Shown here: in pieces, positions 21,901 through 33,025 of the stretch
Layout of the letters: every line of letters begins with the position of its first letter
Numbering within the stretch: the stretch's first letter is position 1
DNA from: Ricinus communis
Taxonomy: Eukaryota; Streptophyta; Magnoliopsida; Malpighiales; Euphorbiaceae
Reading direction: 5' to 3'
Assembly: GCF_019578655.1 (NCBI RefSeq)
Contig: NC_063259.1
Location: 17,884,489-17,948,488 of the forward strand
DNA: 64,000 nt
Notes under the pieces: model-generated
Database searches by the model: none
The model's input: only the letters and a program-made list of their open reading frames with translations
What the model was told of the DNA's origin: nothing
Position numbers and translations under genes: made by a program

Positions 21901-23258
21901 AGCTTAATGAGAAAGAGATCGATGACTTCTTTCCGGATGAGCACCTATGCTCAATGCAGGTGGCAAATGCTATTCCTTGGTTTTCTGATTGTGCAAATTA
22001 TTTGGCTGCAAGGGTACTCCCAAAGGGTATGACAGGCCAGCAAAAGAAGAAATTCTTTGCTGATTTGAAGTATTACATTTGGGACGACCCCTTCTTGTTT
22101 AGAATTTGTGCAGATCAAATTATCAAGAGGTGTGTATATGGGGAGGAGATCATTCAAATTCTCAAGCATTGTCATGAGGGACTGGTTGGTGGACACTAAG
22201 TCGCAAACCATATGGCCAGGAAGGTTATGGATGCTAGCTTTTATTGGCCGACTATCTTCCAGGATGCACGAGCATATGTCCAGGTTTGTGATGCATGCCA
22301 ACGGTCAGGTAATATTTCTGCCCGAGATGAAATGCCCCAATATAGTATACAAGTGTTGGAAATTTTTGATGTTTAGGGCATTGATTTTATGGCTCCTTTT
22401 CCTTCTTCGTATGGATGCAAGTATATAATGGTGGCTGTTGAATATTTTTCTAAATGGCCTGAGGCACAAGCCTTGCCTACTAATGATGCTAGGGTAGTTG
22501 TGAGGTTCCTTAAGAGACTATTCTCTAGGTTTGGAACACCTTGAGCATTAATTAGTGATAGGGGAACCCATTTCTGTAATTCTCAACTTGAGAAAGTGCT
22601 TAAAAGATATGGAGTATCTCAACAATTCTCCACGCCTTATCACCCACAAACGAGTGGGCAAGTAGAGGTTACTAATAGGGGGCTTAAGCGCATTTTAGAG
22701 AAGACTGTAAGAGCTAGTAGGAAAGATTGGACTATAAAGCTAGATGATGCTTTATGGGCATTTAGAACTGCCTACAGGACTTCTACAGGGTTCATTCCCT
22801 TTAGGCTTGTGTATGGAAAAGGTTGTCATTTACCTGTGCAGCTAGAACATAAAGCGTTATGAGCACTTAAATCGTTTAACTTTGATTTGAATAGCGCAGG
22901 TAGACAAAGGCAGTGGCAAATAAACGAGCTAGAGGAGTGGCGTCAACAAGCCTATGAAAATTCAACAATCTACAAGGGGAAGACCAAACAATGGCATGAC
23001 AAGCGATTGAAAAATTTGAAGGAGCGTAACGTAGGAGATAGTGCGTTGTTATTTAACTCTCGTCTCCGTTTATTTCCAAAGAAGCTGAAGAGTCGTTGGT
23101 CGGGGCCATTTATAGTGACGCAAGTCTTCCCTTATGGTACGGTTGAAGTGCATCATCCAGAAAAGGGAAATTTCAAGGTTAATGGGCAGAGGTTGAAGCA
23201 TTACCTTGGAGGGTCACTAGATATGGAGGAGCGTGTGAATTGGGCGCTCCATTTCTGA
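21901..23258 (+). pseudogene. pol: Element C integrase, few lesions
   Basis: The zinc-binding region has HCHEGLVGGH and CDACQRSGN. The DDE core keeps all three acids: [18 protein letters not shown] and [10 protein letters not shown]. The C-terminal domain (LRLFPKKLKSRWSGPFIV, VNGQRLKHYLGG) is open to the TGA at 23,256-23,258. Lesions are few: a TAG replaces the Trp before GID at ~22,376, a TGA lies at ~22,545, another at ~22,861, and frames shift near 22,200. It is better preserved than the integrase of A. Confidence 0.88.
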
Positions 23259-24942
23259 TTCAAAGAAAAGAATAAAGTCCAGGTTATGAATTTAAAGAAG
23301 CTTGTTTCTTTTATTTTTGTTTTAATTCTTTAGTTTTCATTTTTTTTTTCTTTCCATTTTGGGTATTAATTTTTGTTTGAATTATGTGAACTTAGGTGAT
23401 TAGGTTTTACAGTTGGTTTTTGCTCCTGCATGTGACACTACTTCTAACCCTCAGAGAGCTGCCACTCCTCTACCACAGACTAGCCAGCGCCCTGATATCC
23501 CTAATGATGCACCTCTTTTCACCCCGGAGCTATAGTCAGGGCAGTATTATTTCTTTTTCCTTTTGCATTTCTTATATTTTGTACACTGAGTACAGTGTGT
23601 CCTTCAGGTGTGGGGTGGTGATATTAATATACACTTGCTTTCATGTTTTATTGATTTGTATATGAAATTCATATCCTTTTCTAGTGTATATATCGCATTT
23701 CAATTATCCCATCTCAGTTATTTATTTATTCTTTGTGCAATTTTTTAAAAAAATTTTGAAAGTTTTTCACTTTGTTTCGATGCTTTTACTGTTGACTTGC
23801 GTTTGGAAATCCTGTTTATGTCTATGTAATCGGGTAAAACCAATAGTTTTAAGTCTTGCAGAAGAATGTAAGATAATTAGTTTGAGTTTTGTACTAAGTT
23901 GCTTCAGTTTATCTAATTCTATTTTGATGATTTTTGTTTGGAACCTACTCAAAAAAACACTTGTGAGAAATTGAGCCTAAATTGTAAGCATACACTTTAT
24001 ATGCTTGTATTTATTTCTTGTTGAGAGTGCCAATTACTGTCTTTACTTTTAGAACTTGCTCGGTAATGCTTATAAGGGCCACAAGGAGAGTTTAACACTT
24101 TGGTATGATAAAGGCACTTAGGTTTTTCATTCTAGCCAAATAGCCTTCATTCGTTTATTGATTCTGTAGATAACCCTCTCTTTCACCATTTTTTTTATCA
24201 TATTTCATTACCACTTAGTTTTATTCTGCTTTGGGTTATGATTCTGCACATGAATTGTTTTTATTGGGAATTTTTGTCTTGGGAATAGTGTGGAATCTTA
24301 TAGCAGCTTTCTTCAATCCAAAAGAAATTCACTCTATTATGTGAATGTTCTTCCCTTATGAAAAAAAAAAGAAAAAAAGAAATAGAAGAATAAGAGGGAA
24401 AGGTGATGAAAAGAAAGAAAGTAAGTGAGCTAAACATTTTGACTTGATTCCTATTTCCCACATTGGACTACTGTCCATTGTTTACCCCTTGTGATCATTG
24501 TGACTTGTGTGCAGGTCATGTATTTCATTGTAGAACACCATAGGTTCAACTCTAACCAAATCTACCTACCCTTACCTAATCCCCATTACAACCCTTATAA
24601 AGACCTCTTGACATGGTTGTTGACTCTCCATAAGTGGTAGGAGTAGGATTTAAGAGCAAGCATTTAGTAAGTAAGGCAGTATTTGATGCATTGAGTGATT
24701 TAACACTATTCTTTAAACACTTTGAGTGACTTAGAGTGAATCTGGTGAGGAGTTGGTTCTGAATAATTTTGTTGAGACAGTATTTTGCGAATTATTGGCA
24801 TCTTGGTTGTGATACTTGAATTGATTGCTTCATTTCTTTTTGTTTGACTTACGCTTGTTAAGGATATGTGCAGGAGCTCTCTAGCTTGTCTGTCAGTTTA
24901 AGTATTGTTCCTTAGTGGTTTATTTTCCTTATTTTACTTTTG
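23259..24942 (+). other. Element C 3' region with env-ORF tail
   Basis: About 1.7 kb without an intact gene. At 23,430-23,555 a short stretch (TPLPQTSQRPDIPNDAPLF followed by TPEL) matches the C-terminal tail of the env-position ORF in A and F; the rest of that ORF is deleted. At 23,583-23,616 lies the internal hairpin-purine module (ACACTG-AGTA-CAGTGT, then AGGTGTGGGGT). Confidence 0.7.
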
Positions 24943-24982
24943 ATTGCTTGAGGACAAGCAATGAGCTAAGTGTGGGGTTATT
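24943..24982 (+). other. Element C polypurine tract with hairpin
   Basis: A perfect 8-bp stem (ATTGCTTG-AGGA-CAAGCAAT) is followed by GCTAAGTGTGGGGTTATT and then the LTR start TGATGTG at 24,983. Confidence 0.8.
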
Positions 24983-25496
24983 TGATGTGTGAAATACACA
25001 CATCTAAATGGGATTTTTAAGATTGATTTTATGGACATTTGGATGTGAATTGGTCCCAACATTCACCCTATGCGTCTGTTTGTGTGCATTAGGTTCAAAA
25101 GAAGTCAAACAATGATAAAGGGAAGAATTGGAGCATAATTGGACGTCAAAGCTGCCGAAACAAGCTAAGTACGAGCATGAGGAAGCTGAACATGGCCGTG
25201 TTGGTTTCAACACTGGCCGTGTTCCCAACACGGGCACCAACACGGCCGTGTTAGGTGCGTCAAACATCAAAGAAGAAGAAGTTTTTAGGGAGCACGGTCA
25301 CAGAGAGTAATATGGCCAGGAACACCAAACCGTGTTCCCAACACGGCCGTGTTGGCGGTGACAGGGGGAATTAATTAAAAAGAAAAAGCAAGAGGAAAGA
25401 AAGAGAGAAGGGGAGAACGTCCCAAAACCCTAATATTTCTCTCTCTAAGGGTTTTCTGAGCTGGAACCAAGGGAAAAGGAGACTTGGATCAAGGTT
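24983..25496 (+). repeat. Element C 3' LTR, truncated (~515 bp)
   Basis: Starts TGATGTGTGAAATACACACATC. It contains several near-palindromic CACGGCCGTG-type modules at 25,190-25,350 (for example AACACGGCCGTGTT). Homology to the A LTR fades at ~25,497, where minus-strand B1 integrase sequence begins. The terminal CA end is missing. Confidence 0.75.
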
Positions 25497-25750
25497 TCAA
25501 TCGGATTCCCTTCATTTCTACAATAATGTCGATACCCCAAGTTGCAAAAGGCCAAGGAGACATCAAGTTGTGCAGCTCGATTCGTAAGGGAGATCAGCAA
25601 GAGCAGATTTGTAGTAGAAGATAACGAAATAGAGACTCAAAGAAAGATCTAATGCTATACAATCCTTTTCCATTGTCAATTATTAATAGCCTTGCTGCAT
25701 AATCTTCTTGGTTAACCCAATTCCGCTCATATGAGGCCCACACACTCTTT
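25497..25750 (-). pseudogene. pol: Element B1 integrase core remnant
   Basis: The minus strand reads LATWGIDIIVEMK and neighbouring sequence. It aligns with B2 at 37,085-37,310 (shared blocks around TTGTGCAGCTCG and CAATCCTTYTCCATTGT). It fills part of the integrase of B1 between the C insertion on the left and D-family LTR sequence on the right; about 0.6 kb of integrase between it and 17,491 is absent. Confidence 0.65.
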
Positions 25751-25763
25751 TATGTATTTCATT

Positions 25764-25902
25764 CATTACTACTCGTGTTAGCTACAATCTAAGGCAGTGT
25801 ACCTATCGATGCAGTCTAGCACTAATGGCGAGTATCAAGGTCGTATTCCTCGGGAAAGCGAAAGCCCAGAGTTACTCCTTTGTTCTTTATTATATTAACC
25901 TA
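25764..25902 (-). repeat. Partial duplicate of the D-family LTR end
   Basis: Nearly identical to 25,907-26,045, period 143 bp, and lacking the terminal TGATGGGTG. It is either a tandem duplication at the LTR edge or the remnant of an earlier D-family insertion into which D landed. Confidence 0.7.
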
Positions 25903-27340
25903 TGATGGGTGCTACTTGTGTTAGCTACAATCTAAGGCAGTGTACCTATCGATGCAGTCTAGCACTAATGGCGAGTATCAAGGTCGTATTCCTCGGGAAA
26001 GCAAAAGCCCAGAGTTACTTCTTTGTTCTTTGTTATATTAACCTAAAATGGATGATGAATAAATTCTAAACTAACTATTAACTACGAGCTAAGTTCCGAG
26101 GGAGATGCAGGAGTAATTGATAAGTGAAATAATCAAGACAAGAAGATAAACCCAAAGAGAATCTAAACTAGTTGGCAATCAAACAAAAGATAAAGGATCG
26201 GTGAGTCTAATTATGCTACCCGTGGATCTATTCTTAATCAATTCGGTTTCTCTCTCGAGATAACCGAATTCCTAAACCTAATAACCTAAAGTTGGAATCT
26301 CTTCCTAACGATTGATTCTTAAATTAGCATTAAGCTTTAATCCGCCTCTATTAAGCTTTGTTAATTCTTAATCCGGCTAGTTAATTATCCTTATCTCTAA
26401 GCGATTATTAACCAGTTCTTGTTATTCAAAATTCCAATTGCCAAATGGATTTCTCAATCTCATAAAGCAATCTAAACATCACAATTCACAACGTCTCATG
26501 AATAATGCATAATCTTATTAATACTGAAAACAAGAAGAATACAAAACCAACTCAAACAATCCAACAATATAATATCAAGCCAACATAGTAAAGAAATCCC
26601 AATGGATTAAATCAGTCTAGCTAAACATGTTCATATTTAAAACAATCTAGGAAATCAATTACAATGAAAGAATAATGAAAATAAAACATGTACACCCTTT
26701 TCTCTCGAATTGGATGAGCGACTCCAAATCCGGATCTACACTTTGATTAATCTCCCAAACTGCCTCTTGAATTGCTCCACTACTGTTTGCACTCGGAATC
26801 TTACGATTCCGGGATTCTACTCACCGCAACTCTCTCGCACTCGATTGTGCGAAACCGAACCAGCCCACTAGGGCTCAATGTCACTCTTTTTTCCCCCTCT
26901 CCTCTTAAGAAAAACTCATTTTTTCTTATATATTTAACTCAGCACGGCCGTGTTCAAGGCCGTGCTGAAACTGTGGATCTCACCAAGTAGGTTTCACCAC
27001 GGCCGTGTTTCTCCCCGTGTTGGCCACCACGAAGGCCGTGGTGGCTACGGAAACCGTGCCCAAAGTGCCAATTTGAAGAATCAAAGCCAATGGTTGAACA
27101 CGGCCAGAGTCCAGGCCGTGCTCAATGTATGCATTACGGGCTCTTGTCCGATCTTGATGAATTCTCGTTCGTTTCCACACGTATTGATCTATAATTGCTT
27201 AAACACCGATGATGGTCCTATAAATGTTCCTGAAATGCAAAAGAACATAAAACACGGGTGATCTGGGAATAAAAGCACAATAATTGCTAAGAACATACGC
27301 AATAATATTCAAGCAAATATGTGTAAAACTATGCTCATCA
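25903..27340 (-). repeat. Element D 3' LTR (1,438 bp)
   Basis: The plus strand starts TGATGGGTGCTAC and ends GCTCATCA. It pairs with 30,568-32,055. The block 26,940-27,125 is rich in CACGGCCGTG-type modules and is the main place where the two LTRs differ. Confidence 0.9.
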
Positions 27341-27380
27341 AATTACCCCACACTTAAGCTATTGCTTGTCCTCAAGCAAT
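27341..27380 (-). other. Element D polypurine tract with hairpin
   Basis: On the minus strand an 8-bp stem (ATTGCTTG-AGGA-CAAGCAAT) is followed by AGCTTAAGTGTGGGGTAATT and the LTR start TGATGAGC. Confidence 0.82.
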
Positions 27381-29787
27381 TAACAACTGGACCCACAAAA
27401 CTATAGTTAGCAATTCATTTCAGTTTATGCCCCTAGTCCACAACAGAGAGTATTCAACACATCTCAAAGGATACTCAATCATAAATCAAATTACAAATCA
27501 TTAACAAAGAATGGAAATAATATTAATGCATGAGTAACTTAAATGACAACTCAACACCAACATCATGAACCAATGCCTCACAAGGATCACTCAAGTCGCT
27601 CAAAGTGTATATTAGGTAAATAACAAATCCCTCAAAGCAAATGCACAAGACCCGCTCACCATAAGCTTGCTCATAAATCATATCTTCGCTACTGTGAATA
27701 AGTAAATACCAGAATCAAAGGGTCTTTACCAAGGTTGTAATGGAGCTAGGGTAAAGGTACGAAGATTTGGATAGAAGTATGAAAATGCTGGAATTCGTGC
27801 GATAAACAATAGTATATGCTCAAAGGATTAATGCCTAAGATCACAAAAAGAATCATTCACTAAAATCCCTACTTCATAGAATAGCGCTCGCAAATGCTCT
27901 AAATCTAATAAAAAGATAAATAATTAAAGAGATTTGTTTATTATATATTTTTTCCTTCTTCTTCTTTTTTTTTTTTTTCAAAAGAAATGAACTAGCAGCT
28001 TATTAGCGACCGCTGCATACAACTCGAATAAACATAAAGAATATCAAATACAAATTGGATCAAAGGGAGCATTTAAAATATCAAAAAGATTTAGTGAATT
28101 TACCAACATAGCAACTAGCATTTTAATCCCACATAAAGTCGAACATATCACAGAAAGAAATTCCAGCATAAGGGTAAAGGAAAGATAAATGTAAAGAATG
28201 GTATAATTGAAGTGTATAGGTGTAGATTATGAAGAAAAGGTTAAGGCTCAAAAATTGGCTAACTAATGGAAACATAAGGTGGTAGGCTTTTGGTCAAATG
28301 TAGGGAATCCTAAATCGCCCAAATCATCTCATGGTATTCACAATATTCATGTAACTTCAACATGCATTACAAAGCAAGTTCTAGGAGCAAAGTTAAGTAC
28401 AATGCACACTCAAACAAGAAATATAAAGAGCATAAGCATAATGAATGCTCAACTAGCTCAAAATCTCACTTTTAGGTGTGGTATTAGGTGCAGTTGGTTC
28501 GAAACATCATTAATTGAATCATTATTTAAGAAACACATGCATATGATATTATCAACGTTCTAAGTTAAAATTCGACAATTCGAAAAAACAATTAAATAAC
28601 ACCGGTTTAACCCGGCAGGGTTGATGTATAAAACACCATAAATTGTTTTCCAAGGACAATGAACAACAAAGAAAAGTAACTACAATTCTATAAATCAAGT
28701 CATCAATCAGCTCAAAATTAGCATACTCAAGTGCATAAAAACACAATGTCCTAACATCTCCTAAAAATACACAACACCTAGCCATAGCAATTAAAAATCC
28801 ATATGAGAGATTAAGGTTTACCCATAAGCACCCCACACTTAAAGAACACACTGTCCTCAGTGTAAAATGTTATGGATACCCCGCATGGAATGCTCAACTA
28901 AGAGAACAAAGGCAATACAATCCAAGTGCATGACATGTATGAAAAATAAAGTAAATAAATGCAGGAAAATAAAAAGATCTAGGGGATCGCCTGATCATCC
29001 ATCGAGGCCGATGTTGTGGAAATTCAAAGGCCTCCTGGTAGAATCAAAATAATAAAATAAAGAAATAAAATCAAAACTGAAAATATGAAAACTAAAACTA
29101 ATAAAATGTTTCAAAACAAAAGGTTAAAATATTAAAGATTAAAGATAAAGTTTGGGGTGCCTCCCAAAGCGCTTCTTTTTATGTGATGAGTCTTCTTACC
29201 GGACTCATGGTGAAAGGCAAATGGGCGTGATCGACGACCATCCATCCTTCTTCCAAGCAAATATCTTCAAGTATCCGCTAGAGGGATAATCGTCAATTTC
29301 CTCTTCCGACTATCAAACAAGCTACCAATATGATGGGCAAGACTCGCTCCTCATATAATTGGATGTAGTCATGATGTTTCTAGGGCTCTTCCAATTTGAA
29401 AGTCGGAGTTTCAACAATTGGAAGGATCGATGGTTGGGCAATCTCTTTAGGAGTGTCGATGGTTTTCTTAGGTCCCCGGCTTGGTTCTCTTGCTAGGAGA
29501 AACTCGAGCTCCTCCAAGACTTCTTCATTGGACAACTCGTGCTCATCTTCCATCATCGAGGGGACTTATGGAAAATCTACCAACAATTCCTCTAACTCAA
29601 CTCGAAGATCATCAATCGCATTACAGTTTGGTAGTCTTCGGAGGATCATGTTTGCCTCTTCCTTTTTGGTTCTATCTCCATGTTCAAAGAGTCGTCCCGC
29701 ACATAAGCATCATCGTCAAACATAATAGATAAACCAGAAAATTCTCACCCCGAACGCAAAGTGATGGCGCTCAAATGTTCCTCGGAT
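27381..29787 (-). other. Element D internal region, no intact gene
   Basis: AT-rich 3' non-coding DNA up to ~29,150. It contains a hairpin-purine module at 28,830-28,863 (minus strand ACACTG-AGGA-CAGTGT, then TTTAAGTGTGGGGTG). At ~29,150-29,200 the minus strand has AAGCGCTTTGGGAGGCACCCC, a block I associate with the end of pol in Athila-like elements. 29,200-29,787 is a degenerate, acidic coding trace (gag/protease linker-like) with stops. The pol domains are deleted. Confidence 0.55.
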
Positions 29788-30373
29788 TCAGCAGCTGTTT
29801 GATGGAGTTCTCAATTGCTCTTCTGCTAGTAACTTGAAGATTAAGCCTACTTGATGCTCTACGTTGTTAATCGAGGCTTGTTGATCTTCAAGTATCCTCT
29901 CTGTTTGTTGGAATCTTTCATCAAGACTTGTTATGAACCTCATCATCAGCTCCTCTAACACTAACTCTTCATCTTGAGTCAAGGTGCAACATTAGGTCAC
30001 GATGTAGTTGCTGAATTCCTAGTGGTTCTTGGCCATCTAAGCTCAATCCAAAGGGTGAATGAGTGCTCCACTCTTGATTGTAGGTGCTTCCATACGAGTC
30101 ATTTGGCCAACTTCCCATATAATTCACCTGTTCACAGTTATAAGAACAATGAACAACATCACTATACAATGGACAATCATTACACACATGTAAACCATAA
30201 CAAAATTCATAAAAGACTTGAGATAAAAGGATAGGAGAAGAGAGTTGATCGGTAACCCTGCAAAATGATTCCATTCGAGCATCTAAAGATGCACGGGCAT
30301 CCCAATTTTTAGCACTCTCTTGGTTCCTAATCCCATTTTCCAATGCGTCACACAAAGAGTTTGAGTTTAGCAT
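29788..30373 (-). pseudogene. gag: Element D gag remnant (C-terminal half)
   Basis: Two overlapping minus-strand frames, so at least one frameshift. The first (30,373 to 29,969) has a cysteine cluster (CNDCPLYSDVVHCSYNC) where the zinc knuckle should be, followed by SYGSTYNQEW, the counterpart of NPYNNTYNPGW in A. The second (29,982 to 29,788) has LEELMMRFITSLDERFQQTE and QASINNVEHQVG, matching LEELMMKFVTSTKTRFQQTD of A at 2,156. The capsid core (RWLQSLPP) is missing. Confidence 0.72.
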
Positions 30374-30544
30374 TGAACCTCTTTATCATTCACTATCTGA
30401 ATCATAAACTTAAGCTAAATAAATATGTACAAATAAAATAAAATAAATAAACAAATAAAAAATAAAAATCATAAAATAATAAGAAAGAAAAAAAAATGGC
30501 TAAATTAACAAATAGCAAATTTCACTCTAGTTTTCAAACAATTT

Positions 30545-30560
30545 CCCGGCAACGGCGCCA
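30545..30560 (-). other. Element D primer binding site (tRNA-Asp)
   Basis: The plus strand reads CCCGGCAACGGCGCCA, identical to the 3' end of plant tRNA-Asp. On the minus strand it is a perfect 16-nt PBS, seven bases from the 5' LTR (30,568). Confidence 0.9.
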
Positions 30561-30567
30561 AAAACTT

Positions 30568-32055
30568 GATGGGTGCTACTCGTGTTAGCTACAATCTAAG
30601 GCAGTGTACCTATCGATGCAAATTTTAGCACTAATGGCGAGTATCAAGGTCGTATTCCTCGGAAAGCGAAAGCCCAGAGTTACTCCTTTGTTCTTTGTTA
30701 TATTAACCTAAAATGGATGATGAATAAATTCTAAACTAACTATTAAGTACGAGCTAAGTTCCGAGGGAGATGCAGGAGTAATTGATAAGTGAAATAATCA
30801 AGACAAGAAGATAAACCCAAAGAGAATCTAAACTAGTTGGCAATCAAACAAAAGATAAAGGATCGGTGAGTCTAATTATGCTACCCGTGGGATTTATTCT
30901 TAATCAATTCGGTTTCTCTCTCGAGATAACCGAATTCCTAAACCTAATAACCTAAAGTTGGAATCTCTTCCTAACGATTGATTCTTAAATTAGCATTAAG
31001 CTTTAATCCGCCTCTATTAAGCTTTGTTAATTCTTAATCCGGCTAGTTAATTATCCTTATCTCTAAGCGATTATTAACCAGTTCTTGTTATTCAAAATTC
31101 CAATTGCCAAACGGATTTCTCAATCTCATAAAGCAATCTAAACATCACAATTCACAACGTCTCATGAATAATGCATAATCTTATTAATACTGAAAATAAG
31201 AAGAATACAAAACCAACTCAAACAATCCAACAATATAATATCAAGCCAACATAGTAAAGAAATCCCAATGGATTAAATCAGTCTAGCTAAACATGTTCAT
31301 ATTTAAAACAATCTAGGAAATCAATTACAATGAAAGAATAATGAAAATAAAACATGTACACCCTTTTCTCTCGAATTGGATGAATGTACCCAACTGGATC
31401 TACACTTTGATTAATCTCCCAAACGCCTCTTGAATTGCTCCACTCACTGTTTTTGCACTCGGAATCTTACGATTCCGGGATTCTACTCACTGTAACTCTC
31501 TCTCGCACTCGATTGTGCGTAAACCGAACCAGTCACGCTGTGGCTCTATGTCACTCTTTTTCCCCTCCTTTTTCTAAGAAAACTCATTTTTCTTATATAT
31601 TTAACTCAGACTGTTCAAGGCAGTCGGTCAAGACTACCAAGTCCAGCCGTACGAAATCGTGGATCTCACCGAGTAGGGTTTCACCACGGCCGTGTTTCTT
31701 CCCGTGTTGGCCACCACGGGCCGTGTTGCTCAGGTTGGCCACCACGGGCCGTCAAGGCCGTGGTGGCTACGGAAACCGTGCCCAAAGTGCCAATTTCAAG
31801 AATCAGTAGTTGAGCACGGCCGAGTCCGTGCCGTGCTCAATGTATGCATTGCGGGCTCTTGTCCGATCTTGATGAATTCTCGTCCGTTTCCGCACGTATT
31901 GATCTATAATTGCTTAAACAATGATGATGGTCCTATAAATGTTCCTGAAATGCAAAAGAACACAAAACACAGGTGATCTGGGAATAAAAGCACAATAATT
32001 GCTAAGAACATACGCAATAATATGCAAGCAAATATGTGTAAAACTATGCTTATCA
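30568..32055 (-). repeat. Element D 5' LTR (1,488 bp)
   Basis: The plus strand starts TGATGGGTGCTACTCG and ends GCTTATCA. It is almost identical to 25,903-27,340 except at 31,600-31,810, where a ~30-bp unit containing TTGGCCACCACGGGCCGT is duplicated and neighbouring modules are rearranged. Confidence 0.9.
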
Positions 32056-33005
32056 GTTATACATTGGAGCTATACACCCGACATCATTCTTCTATACAAT
32101 ACTCTCTTGTGGCTGACGTAATTTCGAGCTTGGACTCGCAACACATACCTTTCCTTAATTTTTGCTTCTTCTGGATACTCCTTGTCTTCTATGAACTTCT
32201 TTAAATTGTAGAAACATGGCTTCTCTTTTGGTCCTACCTAAACTTGCATAATTTGATTCCCTTGATAACAAGGTGCACCTGACTTCACGATTACCAAAGG
32301 TTTCATTGATAGTTGTGAAGGATTAACCCACACAGACGACAAAGTAGCTAATGCATCTGCCATCTGATTCTCATCCTGAGGCAAGTGTACAAAGTAACAC
32401 TTGAGAAGTTCCACACTAAAGTCCTGAGATAGTTGACATACGGTTACAACCTCTCTTATTTTACTTCTCATTCCTTGAGAGCTTATTGAATTACCGGCAT
32501 TCAATCTTCGTAAACCATTAGATGCTTGGCTCCTGCTACCACGAGCACTTCTAATCCAAAATAAACATAATCCATACTTTTCCATATTATTAGTCATTTT
32601 AAAATCCAATCTCTTAGCCATTAGCAGCATCTCCCTTTCTAGCGTGATCAGAACTACTCCTAAGCCTGCACCTCTTGCATTCACGGCTCCATCAAAGTAC
32701 ACCTTCCATTCTTGGATCTCAATTGCCCCCAAATTCTCATAAGGAAATTCTAGATCCCAAGGGTCGTATCCTTCGATTGCATTTTAGGCTAGAGACTCAG
32801 CCACAGCCCTACCCTTGACTACCTTCTTAGTGATGTACTCAATATCAAATTCTTTTAGGAGCACCAAGCATCTAGCCAGCTTTTTCGTAAGAGATGGAGT
32901 CTCGATCAAGTACTTAAAATGGTCTATTTTTGAAATTGCTTTAACTTTATAAGATTGAAAGTAGTGCCTCAACTTCCTTGTGGCCCATATCATGGCTAGG
33001 CACAT
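32056..33005 (-). pseudogene. pol: Element B1 RNase H plus second (archaeal-type) RNase H
   Basis: Reading down the minus strand, 33,005-32,784 is the RT-linked RNase H (ATRKLRHYF, LVLLKEFDIEYITKK, KGRAVAESLA). 32,732-32,238 is a second RNase H (WKVYFDGAVNARGAGLGVVL, DENQMADALATL). The dual RNase H arrangement marks the Tat lineage (Tat/Ogre/Retand type). The integrase that should follow lies on the other side of the D insertion. Upstream RT is missing: at ~33,010-33,026 the sequence switches to the PMD gene of another copy (B2). Confidence 0.85.
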
Positions 33006-33025
33006 ATGTGGTTTCTGTGGTTTCT

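Larger units (their letters stand above)
17492..25496 (+). mobile_element. Element C: Athila-lineage LTR retrotransposon, decayed, env ORF deleted
   Basis: Inserted in the integrase of B1. The 5' LTR start (17,492-17,549: TGATGTCC...ACACATCTAAATGGG) matches the 3' LTR start at 24,983. Between them lie a 500-N gap, gag, protease, RT-RNase H and integrase, closely related to element A. Only the last codons of the env-position ORF remain (~23,430-23,555). The 3' LTR stops after ~515 bp, where B1 integrase sequence resumes about 0.6 kb further upstream in that gene. A deletion therefore removed the C/B1 boundary, and no target duplication can be read. Confidence 0.88.
25903..32055 (-). mobile_element. 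Element D: non-autonomous, gag-only Athila-like LTR element
   Basis: Two long LTRs (25,903-27,340 and 30,568-32,055) flank 3.2 kb of internal DNA that holds, on the minus strand, a tRNA-Asp PBS, a gag remnant, a short degenerate linker, 3' non-coding DNA and a PPT. There is no RT, RNase H or integrase. The LTRs are close to identical outside one module, so D is young compared with its host element. The flanks (ACCTA left, GTTAT right) do not form a target duplication; the left flank is a duplicated LTR piece, so the original junction may have been lost. Mobilisation would need an Athila-type partner. Confidence 0.8.

Noticed and set aside
26950..27261. Open frames rich in HGRV and GRGG peptides (also 25,128-25,310 and 31,435-31,976)
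   Set aside because: Translations of the CACGGCCGTG palindrome modules of LTRs. The coding look comes from the repeat, and related frames occur on both strands.
30545..30560. Sequence identical to a tRNA-Asp 3' end
   Set aside because: Only the last 16 bases are present and they sit next to an LTR, so this is a primer binding site and not a tRNA gene.
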